Assembly (NCBI GenBank): GCA_026419775.2
Contig: JAOPGA020000568.1
Location: 1-59,325, forward strand
DNA length: 59,325 bases
Source: Acrasis kona
Lineage: Eukaryota; Heterolobosea; Eutetramitea; Acrasida; Acrasidae
Direction of reading: 5' to 3'
Within the stretch, counting starts at the first letter, position 1. Each line of letters begins with the position of its first letter. The notes beneath the pieces are model-generated. The model searched no databases, was not told where the DNA came from, and worked only from the letters and a program-made list of their open reading frames with translations. Shown here piece after piece: positions 42,900-53,124 of this stretch. A program made the position numbers and the translations under genes.

Positions 42900-44542
42900 T
42901 AACTTCCGTTTCTGTTTACACCCTTCTTCTTTCCGTTCGAATGTCCAGCAAAGTAGTCGCTGCTATGGAACGTCTCGCTCTCCAAACCATGGAACATTTT
43001 ACCAAAGGCAGGGGTGGGCACAAATCTTCCAGTTCCTTGCTCTGTGTATAGAGTTCCATTGTTCCACACAATGCGTCCATTAGAAATGGTCGTCTCCACA
43101 GATCCCCAGAAGCTCCAGTGATCGTACACATTGTAGTCAATGTTGATGTGATGTTCGGTATGGTACACTACCTTCTTCTTTGATGGATCCAAGAGGATGA
43201 CATCGGCATCGCTGCCGACCGCAATCACGCCCTTTTGTGGATAAATGTTAAAGATTTGAGCGGCTTCGGTGGATGTCACTCTGACATAGTCGCTTGGCGT
43301 TAATTTTCCAGTGTGAACCAAACGATCGAACAGTGCGGTCATGCGTTCTTCGATGCCGTTAACTCCGTTGGGTATTTTGGTGAAATCGTCGACGCCCAAC
43401 CTCTTTTGTTCGGTGTCAAATGTGCAGTGATCGGTACCGACCAAGTCGAGAGTTCTGGTCTTTAGTCCGTTCACCAACGCATGCTGATCGTCGATGCTTC
43501 TGATGGGTGGAGACATGACATATCTTGCTGCTCTGTTCCAATCTCTATCGAAAACTGCAGTCTCGTTGAGCGTGAGTCCGGCCGCGATGGCTTCTCCGAC
43601 AATTCTATATCCTTTTGCTTTTGCTCTCGCAATCTCCTCCATTGCAGCTTGAGACATGACGTGCACCACGTAGAGGGGAGCGCCAACTTGATTAGCGATC
43701 ACGCTTGCTCTATGAACAGCCTCTGCTTCCACTTCGGGAGGTCTCGAGAAGCTGTGTCCCTCTGGTCCGTGAATCCCTTGCCTCAAAAGTTTTCGTTGAC
43801 CCTCCTGGACGAGATCTCCATTTTCTGCGTGGACCATGCTTATGGCGCCCAACTCTCTCGCCAACGCGAATGCTCTGATGAGATCGTGGTCTTCTATTTG
43901 TAGCGTTCCCTTGTACGCCATGAAGAATTTGAACGAATTAACACCACGCTTGACGACTTCTGCCATGTCGCGTACGATCTTTTCTCTATCACCATCTTGG
44001 TTTAACTTGGTGATGGCAACGTGAAGCCCAAAGTCACAAACTGACTTGGCCTCTCCTAATTTTTTATATTGTTCGAAGGCTTCCAGTGGGGAAATTTCTC
44101 TTCCTAGAGGGATGGCAAAGTCCATAACAAACGTTGTTCCTCCGGCGACAGCGGCCTGTGTGCCACTAAGAAAGTCGTCTTTTGACACAGTGCCCATGAA
44201 TGGTAGCTCAAAATGAACGTGTGGATCTATACCACCAGGCATAACATACATGCCTGTTGCGTTAAGAATACGGGCACCTGGCGATAAAATGTTGAGCCCA
44301 ACTTGAGCGATCTTTCCATTTTTGATAAGGACGTCAGATTTAAACTGCATATCAGCGTTAACAACAACACCGCCTCTTATGAGAATGTCCTATAGATTTG
44401 TTATTCGTAATTTTAATAGTGATCATACCTCTTGTTTTCCGAAGGTTATCTTGACATCATCCGGGTTCACACCAGATTCTGCTGTGTTTGCATAAATAAG
44501 TGTTATAAATATTGAGATGAGAAGGGTTAAGAACACTTGCAT
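42896..44542 (-). CDS. DPYS: Dihydropyrimidinase with N-terminal signal peptide
   Basis: Exon 1 (44542-44429) encodes MQVFLTLLISIFITLIYANT, a signal peptide. A 39-bp intron (GTATGA...TATAG) joins it in frame to 44389-42896, giving 535 residues. Metal ligands of the cyclic amidohydrolase fold are present: GGIDPHVHFELPF (HxH), FKFFMAYKG (the lysine that is carbamylated), HAENGD, YVVHVMS, and the final Asp in DLVGTDHC. The family hydrolyses dihydropyrimidines in uracil/thymine breakdown and related hydantoins. Cytosolic in animals; the signal peptide here, on its own exon, suggests a secreted or endomembrane form. It is tail-to-tail with the TBC gene, sharing 4 bp. Confidence 0.95.
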
Positions 44543-45188
44543 CGTTTTATTTGTTGACTATAAATCTAAAAATAACACTATTTCAAAAAGGGCAAACCAG
44601 GTTGTGTAAAATGAACAGCGTTACGAAGATTGCACTCTTGTAGGCTTGTAGATATACATTTAGGAAATGTCTTGCAAGAAGGCCTAATAGCCGAACCAAG
44701 TTTGATAGCAGGTCCTGCACCAAGGTAGCTAACTGTCCGCCATGCTGAAATCTACTATCAATTATGAAGATACATTTATTTGACTTCTAATAAACACCAT
44801 CATACATTACTTGGTTAGTTTACCAGCGTGGTGCTCATGCTACTTTCGCTTTCTGTGACGATTCAATTACAAATTATATGCCGCGTCAGCTTTATCAACA
44901 CCATTCATAAACCATCGACCCCAGGTTCCTCGTTTCCATTAAATCTCACATGCCACCAATAGAGGTAAATCACCTGTTACACCCAAGATGAAATGCAATA
45001 TCTTTATTACACCAAGGCGTTTCTTTAGAATTGTGTTCATTGCGGCTCTGTTAACAATCTCTCGTCCTATAAATTTTTCTGAACTGTACGCCTGTTTTAT
45101 GATGAACAAGTATTGTAAATAAAATGTTGGTATTTATTGCAACTTCTGCTCTTCGTTAATCTCCTTCCATGTCAACAAGGGCGGGTTT
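44543..45188 (-). other. Intergenic, nothing recognised
   Basis: About 645 bp between the dihydropyrimidinase start and the 3' end of the GPS receptor. No open frame of note, no tRNA, no obvious repeat. The portion next to 44542 must hold the dihydropyrimidinase promoter; the portion near 45120-45188 probably holds the receptor's 3' untranslated region and polyadenylation signal. Confidence 0.5.
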
Positions 45189-48100
45189 TCATACGTTCAA
45201 TACTCCTTTGTTGGTTGCAGAGTCGGGATCTAGGACTCCATCCCCATCATATGTTTGACTGTTTTCAATAGGTTGTATCTTCTCAGCAATCACCTTCTGT
45301 CTTACAATTACCGCCCTGAAGAATAATGACTCTAAAAACTCTAGTACTAGAACAAGAACAATAGCTTGAACAACAAAACCGACTGGAGTATTAATGAAGA
45401 CATCCTGAGCTAGTGAAATACCACACGACGCCAACCATGAGTTACCTTGGGTATCAAATTTAACTCCGTATATAATTAAGAAGTAGCTAGCCACAACTAA
45501 ATAGGCAAAGCATAATAAGTATATGCCAACAATAGTGAACCATGGGAACCAAGTCTCTCCAAAAAAGAAGCCTTTGATTTTCTTAAACACCTTAGCAGCA
45601 GTGCTTGTAGACTCTTTGACTTCGATTTGCTCTGATGGATGCAATTTTTTTAATGCTCAGATATATTAACAAAACTGTCAAAAATACAGCCATTGAGCCA
45701 ATGAAAATGTTGATTACAATAGTTCTAGCGTACCAGTCACTACTCTGTGGTATCAACGTGCCATTGACGGAGGACACTACTGCAGTAGCGACTAAAAGAA
45801 CAACAATTACTATAAAATTTAATACATACATGATTGGAGATGGTCTCCATTTCTGCATCTCTCCTCTAGCAAAATCTCTTTGTACGAACAATTACAAATC
45901 CAACAATTAATCCCAAGAAGTAGACATCAACTAGAACAGCGGTCATTACCGCTAACAGAGGATCAGATAATTGAACAAATACTTTTGGAGCTGCTAATAT
46001 AAAAGTAGCTACAAACCCAAAATACAATACGCTAAACACTAAAAACAACAGGAAACCTTGCCACGTAATACGCTTAATCAAATTCTCCGTATAGTTGATG
46101 AGTCTTTCGCATTTATCATCCATCCAGTCGAGGAATTTGCTAATAAATACTGACATATTGCTGCGTTTTGGTTGCTCTACTTCGTACATCTGGTCTGCAT
46201 TGATGAGATTATTTTGTACTTGAGCAGTCGTCAAAGACTCTTCATGACAACTCTGCTCTAAATTTGGATTGACGCCTGATGTTGGCGGGAAATTATCTTT
46301 GTCATTGGGATAAAAAGCTTTTTCAGTACTAGGACAGTACAAATTCGTATCACTATTTTCTGGCTTTACTGTTCTCAACTTGAAAAATAATTGCTTGTAT
46401 TCTGTTTTCACAAATAAAAATGTAAATAATACCAAAAATGGTTTGATTACTAGAGAACAAATGTAAACCAGCAGCAAATGATTGAACATAGTTGTCGTTG
46501 TTAGGTTGATTAAACGATAACGCATTACCCAACATCATACCAACAATGGCAACATATAATAAAGTGATTAGTTCAGATCGTCCAAGAGAACCTTCTGCAG
46601 AGTTGATATAATAGTTCAAATATTGATTCTTGTTGCAAAAATTATATAAAAATTTCCGGAAAGCTCCTTTCTCCGGCTTTGGAATTGAATTAATGATCTG
46701 GTTCTTTTTCCATGCAACAACATTACAAACAAACAAAATAAATAAAGCAGTAAGGTATATGGCCGATAAAACAGCCAACACCACAATAGTAGTATAGTTA
46801 TCTCTATTGATTTTCGTAATCAAACTCAAATCACTCAAAGAAAGAAAATTCAGTGTAGGAACTGATTGTTCTATAAAACTTGCAAAGTCGGTTGTATGGT
46901 TACACCTGCAAGTAACAGTTGTGTTCGTAAAGCTGGAAATAAAACAACCGTTACTCATCCATTTCAACACTGTAGTGTTCCAATATCTACAAATAGGTCT
47001 TAAACCAGGTAAACTATTGTTCATTTGAATTTTAGAACTATCTCCGGCGTTGTTTAGATTAAATTCGATTGGATCGGTTAATTCCTGTAATTCAATTTTG
47101 CTCTTAGAGTTTGGTTCTAAAAATTTCAATGTGAAGATCGGACTTGATATATTATTGCTGTTCGGATATGGAGAGAAGGGAGTGATAGCTGCTGAAATGA
47201 TTACATCATCTGCTGGATTGATCGAACTGCTTGTACCTGCACCTTTAAAGCTTGTCGGTAGGGAATAAGACATGTTGGAATTTTTAATAGTTGTTCCGAA
47301 TGCACTTGTCAAGCTTGTTTGTTTTAATAGAATTGATACCAATGGCGTTTCAATACTAACGATTGGGTTTAATGCTGAAATGTTATTCAAGATGAAATTT
47401 GATAAACTATCGACTGCCTTGTAAGTACTAATAGCAACATCCAAGGAAACGTTTGATTGTAAGCCCACCGATGATGATATAATGTTAGACACCGTGTTAA
47501 CTAGTAGAACAGCAGTTTGTAAGGAGTATTGCGCGTTGCTATCGTTACTAACTTTTGTAACGAGATCCAATACTAGGGATTGTGTACCTGCATCAGGTGC
47601 AATATTTGTGTCGGAGGCAATGTTGTTCAAAACAATAGCGATGTTGTTGATGGAGTAACTTGAATTAGTTGAGATGAGTTGCGAAATGGATGCAACTGCT
47701 GCAGATATATATGCATTGGTGATATTTTGAGTAGGTGGTGGTGTAGGAGTGGACATAAGAGATAAAATTGTCATTGAGGGAGTTGGTGTAGGAGTAGGTG
47801 TAGAGGTCGGCGTTGACGTTAGAGTTGGCATGGAGGTAGGTGATTGCATTGTTGTCATTGTCGGCATAGGTGTCGGAGTTTGAGTAGGTGTTGTTGATTG
47901 CGTTGAAGCCATGGTAGGACTAGGAGTACTTGTAGTAGCTAATGTAATGCTCGGTGTTGGTATAGGAGTGGTAATAGGTACTGCAGTAGAAGTAGGTGTA
48001 GGAGTGGTAATAGGTATTGGCATAGGTGTTGGTGTAGTTGTAGGAGTATGAGTTGGTGTGAGGGTAGGTGTTGGTGTGGGAGTTGGGGCAGGCGTAGGTG

Positions 48101-50189
48101 TTTGTGTTATTGTTGGTGTAAGTGTTAATGTAGGTGTTGGTATTGATGTTGGCGTAGGTGTAGGTATAGGCGTAGGCGTTGGTGTAGGTGTTGGCGTTGA
48201 CGTAGGTATTTGTGTAGGTGTAGGTGTTGGCGTGGGAGTTAGTGTAGGTGTTTTTATAGGCGTAGGTGTTGGCGTAGGTGTTAGTGTAGGCGTTGGCGTA
48301 GGTGTAGGCGTAGGTGTTTGTGTTGCTGTTGGTGTAGGTGTTAATGTAGGTGTTGGCGTAGGTGTTGGCGTAGGTGTAGATGTGGGTGTTTGTGCGGGTG
48401 TTTGCGTAGGTGTAGGTGTTTGCGTAGGTGTTAGTGTAGGTGTTGGCGTAGGTGTTGGCGTTGGCGTAGGTGTTGGCGTAGGAGTTAGTGTAGGCATTGG
48501 TGTAGGTGTGGGTGTTTGTGTCGGTGTAGGTGTTGGTGTAGGTGTTAGAGTAGGTGTGAGTGTTTGTGTAGATGTGGGTGTTTGCGTAGGCGTTGGTGTG
48601 GGTGTCGGTGTAGGTGTTGATGAAGGTGTAGATGTTTGTGTGGGTGTCGGTGTAGATGTGAGTGTTTGTGTGGGTGTTTGCGTAGGTGTAGGTGTCGGTG
48701 TAGGCGTTGGTGTAGGTGTAGATGTGGGTGTTTGCGTAGGCGTTGGTGTAGGTGTTGGTGTTTGTGTGGGTGTTTGCGTAGGTGTCGACGTAGCTGTTGG
48801 TATAGGCGTTGATATAGGCGTAGGTGTGGGTGTAGGGGTGGCAGTAGGAGTTTGTGTAGATGTGGGCGTTGATGTGGGTGTTAGTGTTGGCGTAGATGTT
48901 GGTGCAGGTGTAGGGGTAAATTGTGTCCACATAGGTGAATAAGTCGTAGGATTTTGCACGCTAGCAGTTTGAATAACTCTAACTCTATTACTATTGCTGT
49001 ATCCTGATGCAGCTATATACAGCTTACCACTATACTTGTCGTAACCAATACCATATATACATCCTAGCTGTGAATTAACAGCAAGACCTCCATCTCCGGT
49101 TGCTACTCCTGTGGTGTTTCCATTACCTGCAATTAAACTCATATAACCGCTCACGGTATTATATGCTCTTACTTTGTACCCATTGTATTCGGCAATATAA
49201 AGCAAATGCGATTGAGGATCAAGTGCTAAACCAGTAGGAACATTAAGAAAAGCATTTATCCCTAGTAATCCATCTCCGCTAGAGCTCGATGTTCCTTGAC
49301 CAACAACTGTTGTAATGAAACCATTAGTTCTATTTACAGCTCTTATTTTGTTATTATCTATATCAGCTATATAAACAATATTTCGAACGCTATCTACGGC
49401 TACTGCTCCCGGATGGTTTAAACCAGCTGCAGTAGCCAATCCTCCATCTCCAGAAACACCAGCATTACCAGTTCCAGCAAATGTTGATATGATTCCAGTT
49501 ATTGTGTTTACAACTCTGACTCTGTGGTTTTGTTTGTCGCTGATATAAACCGAATTGCTCTGATAATCCACATATACATGTGGAGCACCATTTATTTGAG
49601 CGTTCGTCGCAAGTCCCCCATCTCCTGAATATCCAGCAGTACCGTTGCCAGCAAATGTATTGATAATGCCCGATGTCCTGTTTACTACTCTTACTACATT
49701 GTTTTCCAAATCGGCTATATATAACAAATCATTTACAGGATCTAGAGATGCTCCTAAAGGAACCCTTAGACTCGCACTTGTAGCTTGTCCTGTATCCCCT
49801 GAATATCCAGCAGCTCCATTGCCAGCAATCGTGTTTACAATGCCTGACGTAATGTTCACGACCCTGATGCGGTTATTGTTGGAATCGACCACGTACACTA
49901 ACTTCTTTAATCCATCGATTTCAACTGAGTTTGGATGAAAAAAAAGTGCTTGAGATGCTGGACCGCCATCGCCGTAGAAACCCAACGTTTCGTTACCCAC
50001 AAATGTGTTTATAATGTTTATCATCGGGCTAGTTGGTGTTGGCCACTATAAACATTAAGTTCGTCAGTTAAATCGCTCGGGTTACCTGCGCCATAACAAG
50101 TGCTGAATGAATAACAACGCATAGAACAAGCTTTCGAATCAAAAAGGAGCTTGGATTTAGAATAATAATAATATACAAACATACCACAT
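45189..50189 (-). CDS. Adhesion receptor: NHL propeller, Thr-Pro stalk, GPS motif, ~8 TM
   Basis: Exon 1 is 5 nt (50189-50185, ATGTG); a 35-bp intron leads to 50149-50086; a 40-bp intron leads to 50045-46529; a 79-bp intron (GTAATG...TCTAG) leads to 46449 onward. The first exons give a signal peptide, [23 protein letters not shown]-like. Then six or so NHL-type repeats (NRIRVVN, GDGGLAT, LYIADxxNNxVR) form a propeller, followed by about 400 residues of Thr-Pro repeats, a GAIN-like region and a GPS motif with paired Cys/Trp (CRYWN...CRCNHTTDF). About eight membrane spans follow. Two one-base discrepancies lie in the 3' part: near 45880-45897 and in the T7 run at 45645-45651. About 1,510 residues after repair. 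Membrane segments with W..S...D.F...P recall polycystin-1-type proteins; no PLAT domain was seen. Confidence 0.8.
47740..48930 (-). repeat. Thr-Pro-coding hexamer array inside the GPS receptor
   Basis: About 1.2 kb of degenerate 6-bp units, ACNCCN on the coding strand and NGGNGT on the plus strand, encode alternating Thr-Pro with Ser, Gln, Leu, Ile and Met variants. The strands are extremely skewed: the plus strand is nearly all G, T and A, the minus strand C, A and T. All three forward readings stay open over most of it, giving spurious Gly-Val and Tyr-Thr frames. It is an O-glycosylation-type stalk and a likely hot spot for length change. Confidence 0.9.
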
Positions 50190-51042
50190 AGAAGCGCGAC
50201 GTCTCCCCAGCGAATATTTTGAAATTATAGTAACCGTTCACGATTCATGCACAAATGCGTCAACTTGATCCAAAATCGGTTTTCGCTATTGTAATGTTAG
50301 AAATTTTGTTGCTGTGCTGTTCAGGATTCGACCAGCTGTACACACATAACAAATAAATTACATCAAATACGTCACAGTTTCACACATTCTGCAACGCATA
50401 TAAATCCTTTCACTCACACAAACATGTTCAAGTCTGAGCCTACTAACGGATATTCAACACACATCATGGTCAGTCAATTTTGATGATGTTTTAATGTAAT
50501 GATAGTTTAGAATGATAACAACATGGAAATGAACAATTCTCTACTAGGTTAGTTTTTTGGACCTGCGAAATAGAAGTCGGACATGCGAATTATAAGGTTT
50601 TGAATAATCAAGCGGCTTAATTTCCGATGTTGATTGTCCAATGATTATGTTGAGGTCCCTTGTTCAATTCACATCAATACTCTTAAGTGCCGTACTTTAG
50701 AGAGAGCTTTATTGGATAAGAATGAATAAAGGTGTAGGGATTTTCTTCGCTCGATGTTCTATTTTCCACGTCTCCTACAATTTATCCACGAGTTCGATTT
50801 TCCCCAAGCAGAATGATCTAAGGACCCACAGCAACAAGAAAAAACCGATTTAATTTACAAGCCTCAATGACAACATACTAAGAATTATTTCGACAGATAC
50901 CACTTTAGTTCGGTCCTTCCTTACCGACAAGGATTGAAACAAAAACTGTCATTGAAAAGGTACATTTTACTTCACAAATAATTTTCTAACTCATCAATAG
51001 GACAATGTTAAGAGCATTGTTGCTGCATAATGTGCAGTTCAC
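50190..51042. other. Intergenic, no gene seen
   Basis: About 850 bp upstream of the receptor start with no convincing open frame. It should contain the receptor promoter. There is no repeat family I recognise apart from the Thr-Pro fragment that follows. Confidence 0.45.
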
Positions 51043-51162
51043 TTCCTCTTTCACGCCTACACCCACATTTACATCCACTCCGACGCTCACAACCACAGAT
51101 ACACCAACATTCACGCCCACACCTACCCCAACACCAACCACATGCTTTAATGTATCAAGCTT
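51043..51162 (+). repeat. Isolated fragment of Thr-Pro hexamer repeat
   Basis: About 110 bp on the plus strand code for TPTPTFTSTPTLTTT...TPTPTPTTC, the same hexamer type as the stalk in the neighbouring receptor, but in opposite orientation and with no domain on either side. A short open frame from 51005 to 51220 covers it, but the flanks have no protein character. It is probably a displaced or decayed piece of a receptor gene. Confidence 0.6.
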
Positions 51163-51228
51163 AAACCAGAGCATACCAAAGAAAAATGAAAAAACAGTGA
51201 TAATTATCCAAATTCAGTAGAAAAATTC

Positions 51229-51312
51229 TCCGTTACCGGGACTCGAACCCGGGTCTAGCGGGTGAAAGCCGCTCATCCTAATGATTTAACAGACCACCTA
51301 GACTATAACGGA
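51229..51312 (-). tRNA. tRNA-Glu (TTC) with a ~13-nt extra segment in the D loop
   Basis: Read on the minus strand, an 84-nt tRNA without encoded CCA. The acceptor stem TCCGTTA/TAACGGA pairs over all 7 bp. The anticodon arm AGCGG-CTTTCAC-CCGCT gives anticodon TTC (Glu). The T arm is CCGGG-TTCGAGT-CCCGG. The D-arm halves GTCT...and AGGAT are the standard Glu sequences, but between GTGGT and TAGGAT lies an extra CTGTTAAATCAT plus one added G. Without it the gene is an ordinary 71-nt tRNA-Glu. The extra segment is either an unusual intron or a defect in the gene. Confidence 0.9.
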
Positions 51313-51439
51313 TATAGATTTGCATATATAATTTACATAATTATCAAGTCACTATTATTTCAAGCTTTTGAAGTTGGAAAGTTATATCACTGCGAGCTTA
51401 CCATGTGAACTTCAACATTAGACGAAAACATGTAATTAA

Positions 51440-51975
51440 TTAACAAGTTCTTTTCACAACTTTAAGAACGTACCGTTCCCATTTATCAACCTCATCATCG
51501 GAACTGTCGGAACCGTTGTCTTCTTTGTCTCCTTCCTCATCCTCATGCATCCCATCAATCATGACGTTGTCGGTTTGTTCTAAGATTTATCGTTATGTAT
51601 TTCATTTTCAAATGTTTCCTGAAACCCTCCAGACTCTTGTTGCACGTCATTGTTGCTGTTTGATAACATCTCTTGTTCTTGAACTTCTGGTTTAAGTTTG
51701 GCGGAGCCGCGCCTCCTCTTGGTAAACTAGAAACCCTTTCCGCCCTGGGTTGTTGTTGTTTCTTGTTGATGGCGGTGCTGAGATAGCCCGCAGTTGTCTC
51801 CTGTTTGTCGAAGAGGTGTCAGTATTCCTGATATTAACACCTAAAACTCTTGTCCCTGTTCGTCGAGGGGCCTGGAGATTGGGAACTAACGTTGAAAGTT
51901 CGAGGGCAGGTCTTGGCCGAATGGATGGATAGCAGGACCTCCTTCTTGTGCTGGCAATCTTGTTATATCCCTTTG
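51440..51975 (-). CDS. Possible nuclear-type protein with acidic Ser/Asp tail, frame broken
   Basis: Several minus-strand open stretches look coding. An Arg-rich one lies at about 51975-51715. A second starts just after a TTTCTAG acceptor-like site near 51728 (TKRRRGSAKLKPEVQEQEML) and stops near 51583. A third follows in another frame (EQTDNVMIDGMHEDEEGDKE, then DNGSDSSDDEVDKWERYVL), ending at a TAA at 51440. The second and third join if one base is removed near 51580-51590. Basic patch then acidic Ser/Asp tail suggests a nuclear factor. The 5' exon and start are not resolved, and the family is unknown. Confidence 0.35.
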
Positions 51976-52168
51976 AGCGCCTGTAGAGTGACGTATTGGT
52001 AATATAAAATTGATTGAAACTTCACACACCATCACAGCAGTATATAAAGAGTGGATTGAAACCAAAATAAATTTTGGGCACCAATACCCAGATGGCAGTC
52101 TAAGATATATTCGCCTCTGTTCCTTGTTACAATTTTGATTCACCGAAAAAAACACCAACAAAAACACG

Positions 52169-53089
52169 ATGAACGTTGCAGTTGAAAAATTTCCGGACAA
52201 GCAAACCCACAGCAACAAAAAATACAAGCTGTGGTGCGACTTTAATAATTTATTCGAAGTGTTTTTGATTGTTGGTTTGGCACATTTGGATGGATGGACG
52301 TTAACACAACTTGAATTGGTTTCAAAACCGTGGAAGTGTTTATTGAACAGTGAATACATGAATGTGTATTTCGAACAACATTACAACAGATTATTCGACG
52401 AACAAAATTCCATGCTGACACAAACAAATTGGTACCGCATGATTACGTACAGAACACACTTGCTATCGAAACAAAACCTTCAACACATTCTCAATGTTCA
52501 TCACCAACTTTGTATGGTCCCCGATGCAAAGCAATTGAGAAGATTATTGCTTTGCATAAAAGAAACGAACAAAATTCACCAATGCAGGTTTGAAATTTGT
52601 TGCGACATTATCAAAGAGTCCATTGATCGTCACGGAACACAGCATCAAAGAATTTTCGTCACCAGATTCAAAAGCAATGTTTGTGACAACAGTTGTTCAA
52701 TGACCATTGTATGGTATTGTAATCACGGAATGGTCAAATTCAGACTGAAAAAAAGAGAAACAACCGAATTTCACAATTACAATCATACCAAGCTTGACGT
52801 TGAATTGCACTGGGAGGGGGTTGGGTATATCATGAAATTGGTGATAGAAGACAGAAATAAAACAATTATCAACCCAAACAAGAGTGTTACAAACCAATTA
52901 TTCGAAAAAGTATACCATGGTGTGGATTTAACCGAGTATTGCGAATCCAGTGAATTTGAATTTGAAAATGAAAACAAATTGCGAGAGAGTTTCTTTCACG
53001 TTGTGTGTTCTTTTTTTTGTTCCAGAATTGTTTACGTCGAAGTCGAAGATTATAATGCAGCTTGGAGAAACTCGGATGATTTGCAATGA
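52169..53089 (+). CDS. F-box-like protein
   Basis: 306 residues from an ATG at 52169, no intron. Residues 30-80 follow the F-box pattern: FEVFLIVGLAHLDGWTLTQLELVSKPWKCLLNSEYM, where L...L..L......L.....VSK.W..L..S is the SKP1-binding helix set. No leucine-rich or WD repeats follow. The C-terminal 220 residues are a mixed fold with many His, Asn, Cys and Tyr (NSCSMTIVWYCNHGMVKF) and a last segment VCSFFCSRIVYVEVED. It would recruit a substrate to an SCF ubiquitin ligase, which is inferred from the F-box alone. Confidence 0.55.
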   Translation: MNVAVEKFPDKQTHSNKKYKLWCDFNNLFEVFLIVGLAHLDGWTLTQLELVSKPWKCLLNSEYMNVYFEQHYNRLFDEQNSMLTQTNWYRMITYRTHLLSKQNLQHILNVHHQLCMVPDAKQLRRLLLCIKETNKIHQCRFEICCDIIKESIDRHGTQHQRIFVTRFKSNVCDNSCSMTIVWYCNHGMVKFRLKKRETTEFHNYNHTKLDVELHWEGVGYIMKLVIEDRNKTIINPNKSVTNQLFEKVYHGVDLTEYCESSEFEFENENKLRESFFHVVCSFFCSRIVYVEVEDYNAAWRNSDDLQ

Positions 53090-53124
53090 TTATTATAAAT
53101 GTTGCTTGTTCGAAAACTTTATTC

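Noticed and set aside
47920-48930. A Tyr-Thr-Asn repeat protein on the minus strand
   Set aside because: Out-of-frame reading of the same array inside the GPS receptor exon.
48058-48942. A 294-residue Gly-Val repeat protein on the plus strand
   Set aside because: It is the antisense reading of the Thr-Pro hexamer array; no start context, no flanking domain.
51005-51220. 71-codon Thr-Pro gene
   Set aside because: Only the repeat looks coding; flanks lack protein character and no signal peptide or domain is present.
51886-52359. 157-codon minus-strand frame opposite the F-box-like gene
   Set aside because: Antisense to a better coding frame; only its last part overlaps plausible coding sequence, in a different frame.
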